Shown here piece after piece: positions 5,921 to 8,768 of a stretch of 8,768 nucleotides of DNA. This stretch comes from Chloroflexota bacterium (GTDB taxonomy: Bacteria > Chloroflexota > UBA4733): positions 1 through 8,768 of the forward strand of contig JAMCTA010000019.1 in NCBI GenBank assembly GCA_023381895.1, written 5' to 3'. Made by a program: the position numbers and the translations under genes. Under the pieces are notes generated by a model. That model saw only the letters and a list, made by a program, of their open reading frames with translations. It did not search any database and was not told the origin of the DNA. How positions within the stretch are numbered: the first letter of the stretch is position 1; every line of letters starts with the position of its first letter.

Positions 5921-7380
5921 CGACTTCCTTCACGGCAGCGCCGCTCTCCTCCGGCGCTGAGCCGTCAGCGCACCTTCATCAGGAAGCACCACGACTGCGA
6001 GTTGCGTCTTGGTCTGAGCGTGTTCAGCGCATGGCGCCGGCGATGCTCTTCGCAAGCGCACAGCGGGCACAACTGCCCGTCGACTACTTTGAGACCAAGA
6101 GCAATGAATCTGTCCTCGTTGGTCTGGGGCGGTCCTATGTGCTGACGTCTCGTGCCGAGGGTCCGGAGCGCTTCGCGGCGATAGCGAAGGCGTGGAACGC
6201 GCTCGCGCAAGGGGCGATCGTGGCTCCCGCAGGGGGCCCGGTGCAGCCGCTTATTCTCGGCGGCTTCTCGTTCGACCCGACGCGAGCAGCCCCGGAAATC
6301 TGGTCTGGCTTCGCGCCTGCCGAGTTCACGCTGCCTCGAGTGGTCTATCGCGAAGTGGATGGGGATGCCTGGGTCACCTACGTGACTGTGACCACCACTA
6401 CCCAGGCGGCTGATCATGAGTTGCGCGTCAGTCGCGATCTCTGGCACTGGCTGGTCGGACGGATTCGAGAACAACGTGAGCGGGAAGAGGATGAGTCGCG
6501 TTATGAGCAGCGGCTCGGGCGACAGCCCACACTACAGCCATTGCTGGATCCGCCGCTGAGCGAGGATCCGGACGCTGAGCGCTGGCAGTGGCTTGTCGCG
6601 CAAGCGGCAGGAGCAGTGAGCGGAGGTGGCTTTGAGAAAGTGGTGCTGGCGCGCTCGGTATCTCTTCCGGCATCAGCGGTGGTTGATGCCGGAGTAACCC
6701 TGCGCCGGCTTACGGAGACCGCACACGAGGGGTTTGTCTTCGCCTTCGTCCGGGGCCAGCGTTGCTTCCTCGGAGCGACGCCGGAACGCCTAGTCCGGCA
6801 GATGGATGGACTGGTGGAAGCTGGAGCGCTTGCAGGCTCCATTGCCCGTGGTTGCTCGGATGCTGAAGATGAACAGCTCGCGGCAGAGCTGCTGCGCGAC
6901 CCCAAGAATCTTAGGGAGCACGAGATCGTCGTCCGCGCTATTGTGATGTCACTGCGCGCGGCTGGCGTGGCGCTCGATCCGGTATCTGATCCGGCAGTGG
7001 TGCGGACTAGGGCCATCCAGCATCTTTTCACGCCAATTCGTGGCCGGTCAGCGCAGGCACTCTCGGTCTTACAACTCGTAGAGCGCCTCCATCCCACGCC
7101 CGCCACTGGCGGTGCGCCTCAACTGGCGGCGCTGAACTGGTTGCGTGCCCACGAGGGGATCGACCGTGGCTGGTACGCCGCACCCGTCGGCTGGGTGGAC
7201 ACGTCTGGCAATGGTGAATTCGCCGTGGCGTTGCGTTCCGGCGTACTCGCGCCCCAAGGGGCCACTCTCTTCGCGGGGTGTGGCATCGTTGCCGGCTCTA
7301 ATCCAGAACGTGAGCTTGCGGAGTCGACGGCGAAGCTCGTGCCTATGCTCGAGGCAGTTGTGCGGAGAGTAGCTCGATGA
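5917..7380 (+). CDS. menF: Isochorismate synthase (MenF)
   Basis: This cytosolic Mg2+ enzyme converts chorismate to isochorismate, the entry step of menaquinone synthesis. The 487-residue product has the chorismate-utilising fold in its C-terminal half. Lys241 in EKVVLARS matches the water-activating base of MenF/EntC, and Glu290 in GATPERLV matches the general acid (49 residues on, as in relatives). LAGSIARG (305-312) follows, then Glu334 in LREH and the ERELAES glutamates (464-470), which should bind Mg2+. LHPTPATGG (391-399) is the MenF-like form and not the anthranilate synthase one. The N-terminal LGGFSFDP (114-121) is also typical of MenF. The ATG at 5917 overlaps the tetR stop and has AAAGGA upstream. 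EntC/DhbC (siderophore) is the main alternative, but the adjoining menD settles the pathway. Confidence 0.95.
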   Translation: MTTSFTAAPLSSGAEPSAHLHQEAPRLRVASWSERVQRMAPAMLFASAQRAQLPVDYFETKSNESVLVGLGRSYVLTSRAEGPERFAAIAKAWNALAQGAIVAPAGGPVQPLILGGFSFDPTRAAPEIWSGFAPAEFTLPRVVYREVDGDAWVTYVTVTTTTQAADHELRVSRDLWHWLVGRIREQREREEDESRYEQRLGRQPTLQPLLDPPLSEDPDAERWQWLVAQAAGAVSGGGFEKVVLARSVSLPASAVVDAGVTLRRLTETAHEGFVFAFVRGQRCFLGATPERLVRQMDGLVEAGALAGSIARGCSDAEDEQLAAELLRDPKNLREHEIVVRAIVMSLRAAGVALDPVSDPAVVRTRAIQHLFTPIRGRSAQALSVLQLVERLHPTPATGGAPQLAALNWLRAHEGIDRGWYAAPVGWVDTSGNGEFAVALRSGVLAPQGATLFAGCGIVAGSNPERELAESTAKLVPMLEAVVRRVAR

Positions 7381-8768
7381 ATACCGCCGTCTGGGCCCAA
7401 GAGTGTGTGGCCCAGTTCTTTGCAGAGATCTACGCATTGGGCCTGCGGCACGTCGTATTCTGTCCGGGGTCGCGGTCGACTCCTCTGGCGCTGGTGGCTG
7501 CTCGCCACGGGGGCTTCAAGCTCTGGCAGCACATCGATGAACGGTCTGCTGGTTACTTCGGACTCGGCATCGCCAAGTGGGATCGCCAGCCAGTGGTGCT
7601 CGTGTGCACCTCTGGCACTGCAGTGGCCAACTTCGCACCCGCTGTGGTGGAGGCATACACTGCTGGCGTGCCACTCCTCGTGTGTACCGCTGATCGTCCA
7701 CCGGAGCTACACGGTACTGGCGCCAATCAAACCATCGAGCAGAGTGGCTTCTTCGGAAAGCACGTGAAGCTTAGCATCGACCTCTCGGTTCCTGATGGAA
7801 GCGTCGAGGTGCGACGAAGCTTCCGCTCCACGGCGCAGCGTGCGGTGGCGGCAGCAATGAACGCGGTGCAGGGGCCGGTGCATCTCAACTTCCCGTTTCG
7901 AGAACCTCTCGTGGCTCCGCCAATGGCGCTGCCAGATCAGCTGGATCGCGCTGCCGGCAGTATCGTGACCGTGGCACCGTTGTCCATTGATTCCACTGCC
8001 CTTGAGCCTCTGGCGAGTATCCTGCGCCGCGCCGATCGAGGCGTGATCATTGTTGGTGAGCAACACGATCCTGCACTGGCATCTGCACTGATGGCGCTAG
8101 CGCGCCGGTTGCAGTTCCCGGTTCTCGCAGATGCGCTCTCCAATCTGAGAAATGGCCCACACTACGGACCGCTTCTCATCGACAGCTATGAAGCGCTATT
8201 GCGCGACCCGGCCTGTACAGCGCTGTTGGGGCCCGATGTCGTCGTGCGCTGCGGCGCCGCTCCGACTGCCAAGTCTCTTCTACAACTTCTCGAGCAAGCT
8301 CGATGCCCTCAAATTGTACTTGCCGAAGAGCGCTGGGCTGATCCAGCGGCAACGACGACCACTATCATCCGCGGCCGGCCGGCGGCGATATGCACCGCGC
8401 TCACCGGATTGCTGGAAGGGCAGCAGCTGTCGGCGAAAAGCTCCCAGTGGCTACAGCGCTGGCAGAGTTGGCAGCACACTGCTCGCCGAGCTTTGACTCA
8501 AGAGACACGATGCTTTGCTGACCTCTTTGAAGGGCGAGTGTTCGTGGAGCTCAACGAGCTGATGCCTGAAGGAGGCGTCATCTTTGCGGGCAACAGCATG
8601 CCAGTGCGTGACCTCGATGCCTTCTTCGGCGGAAGCCACCGCACCGTACACCTGCTCGCCAATCGTGGTGCGAGTGGCATCGATGGGGTCACCTCGACGG
8701 CCTTGGGGGTTGCGGCTGCCAGCGGACGGCCAGCAGTGCTGGTCATCGGCGATCTCTCCTTCTTCCAC
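7377..8768 (+). CDS. menD: MenD, SEPHCHC synthase (3' end beyond the window)
   Basis: MenD uses thiamine diphosphate and Mg2+ to join isochorismate and decarboxylated 2-oxoglutarate into 2-succinyl-5-enolpyruvyl-6-hydroxy-3-cyclohexene-1-carboxylate. The frame is open for 464 codons to the window edge, so about 100-130 of the usual 550-600 residues are missing. Visible motifs are CPGSRSTPLAL (29-39), HIDERSAGYFGLG (52-64) with Glu55 at the position of the catalytic Glu55 of E. coli MenD, CTSGTAVANFAPAV (77-90), TADRPPELHGTGANQTI (104-120), FAGNSMPVRDLD (403-414) and NRGASGIDG (429-437). The thiamine-diphosphate motif starts at GDLSFFH (458-464) and is cut by the edge. The ATG overlaps the menF stop as ATGA, with GGAG 9 bases upstream. 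No frameshift is seen. Confidence 0.95.
   Translation, partial: MNTAVWAQECVAQFFAEIYALGLRHVVFCPGSRSTPLALVAARHGGFKLWQHIDERSAGYFGLGIAKWDRQPVVLVCTSGTAVANFAPAVVEAYTAGVPLLVCTADRPPELHGTGANQTIEQSGFFGKHVKLSIDLSVPDGSVEVRRSFRSTAQRAVAAAMNAVQGPVHLNFPFREPLVAPPMALPDQLDRAAGSIVTVAPLSIDSTALEPLASILRRADRGVIIVGEQHDPALASALMALARRLQFPVLADALSNLRNGPHYGPLLIDSYEALLRDPACTALLGPDVVVRCGAAPTAKSLLQLLEQARCPQIVLAEERWADPAATTTTIIRGRPAAICTALTGLLEGQQLSAKSSQWLQRWQSWQHTARRALTQETRCFADLFEGRVFVELNELMPEGGVIFAGNSMPVRDLDAFFGGSHRTVHLLANRGASGIDGVTSTALGVAAASGRPAVLVIGDLSFFH

Noticed and set aside
6501..7106. 201-residue antisense frame inside menF
   Set aside because: Its composition (serine-, arginine- and threonine-rich) is typical of a reverse-frame shadow in GC-rich DNA, and menF is certain on the other strand.
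1..8768. tRNA, rRNA, CRISPR array, insertion sequence, riboswitch
   Set aside because: No cloverleaf, repeated spacer pattern, transposase or recognisable aptamer was seen on either strand by reading; small structured RNAs could still be missed without a covariance search.

Overview
The window is a piece of a GC-rich bacterial chromosome (about 60% G+C by eye), densely packed with ordinary-looking genes. It shows no insertion sequence, phage, CRISPR or RNA gene. Frequent GTG starts, menaquinone biosynthesis genes, a PcsB-like coiled-coil/CHAP cell-wall protein and the protein flavour would suit a member of the Chloroflexota (for example Thermomicrobia). This is an impression from sequence style, not a proof; another GC-rich lineage is possible.

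Layout, left to right. Positions 1-72 carry a leftward promoter with a TTAGG-N4-CCTAA palindrome at its expected start point. It belongs to a gene lying outside the left edge, and the palindrome looks like a DtxR/MntR-type metalloregulator site. Next come two leftward genes, mscS (start 1529) and nadD (ends 73), joined by a 4-base GTGA stop/start overlap. A 249-base divergent intergenic region with an imperfect hairpin separates them from a rightward gene (1779-2804) for a five-bladed beta-propeller, glycosidase-like protein. That gene converges on a leftward DinB-superfamily gene (3297-2815); only 10 bases lie between the stop codons, and a 15-bp bulged hairpin covers the junction. After a 280-base divergent region comes a secreted coiled-coil plus CHAP-domain peptidoglycan hydrolase (3578-5071). 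The right third is a three-gene rightward operon: a TetR-family regulator (5294-5920), isochorismate synthase menF (5917-7380) and menD (7377 to beyond the right edge). Both joints are ATGA overlaps.

How the genes work together. MenF turns chorismate into isochorismate, and MenD condenses isochorismate with 2-oxoglutarate, giving the first two steps of menaquinone synthesis. The TetR gene is locked to them by overlap. A perfect 8-bp inverted repeat (AAACCGAC-N6-GTCGGTTT) lies at the expected transcription start, so the sequence suggests a self-repressed regulator that sets entry into menaquinone synthesis. This is the most distinctive idea in the window. The remaining genes (mechanosensitive channel, NAD synthesis, glycosidase-like protein, DinB-like protein, cell-wall hydrolase) look like independent housekeeping or accessory units. 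I found no clear sign of a wholly new multi-gene system.
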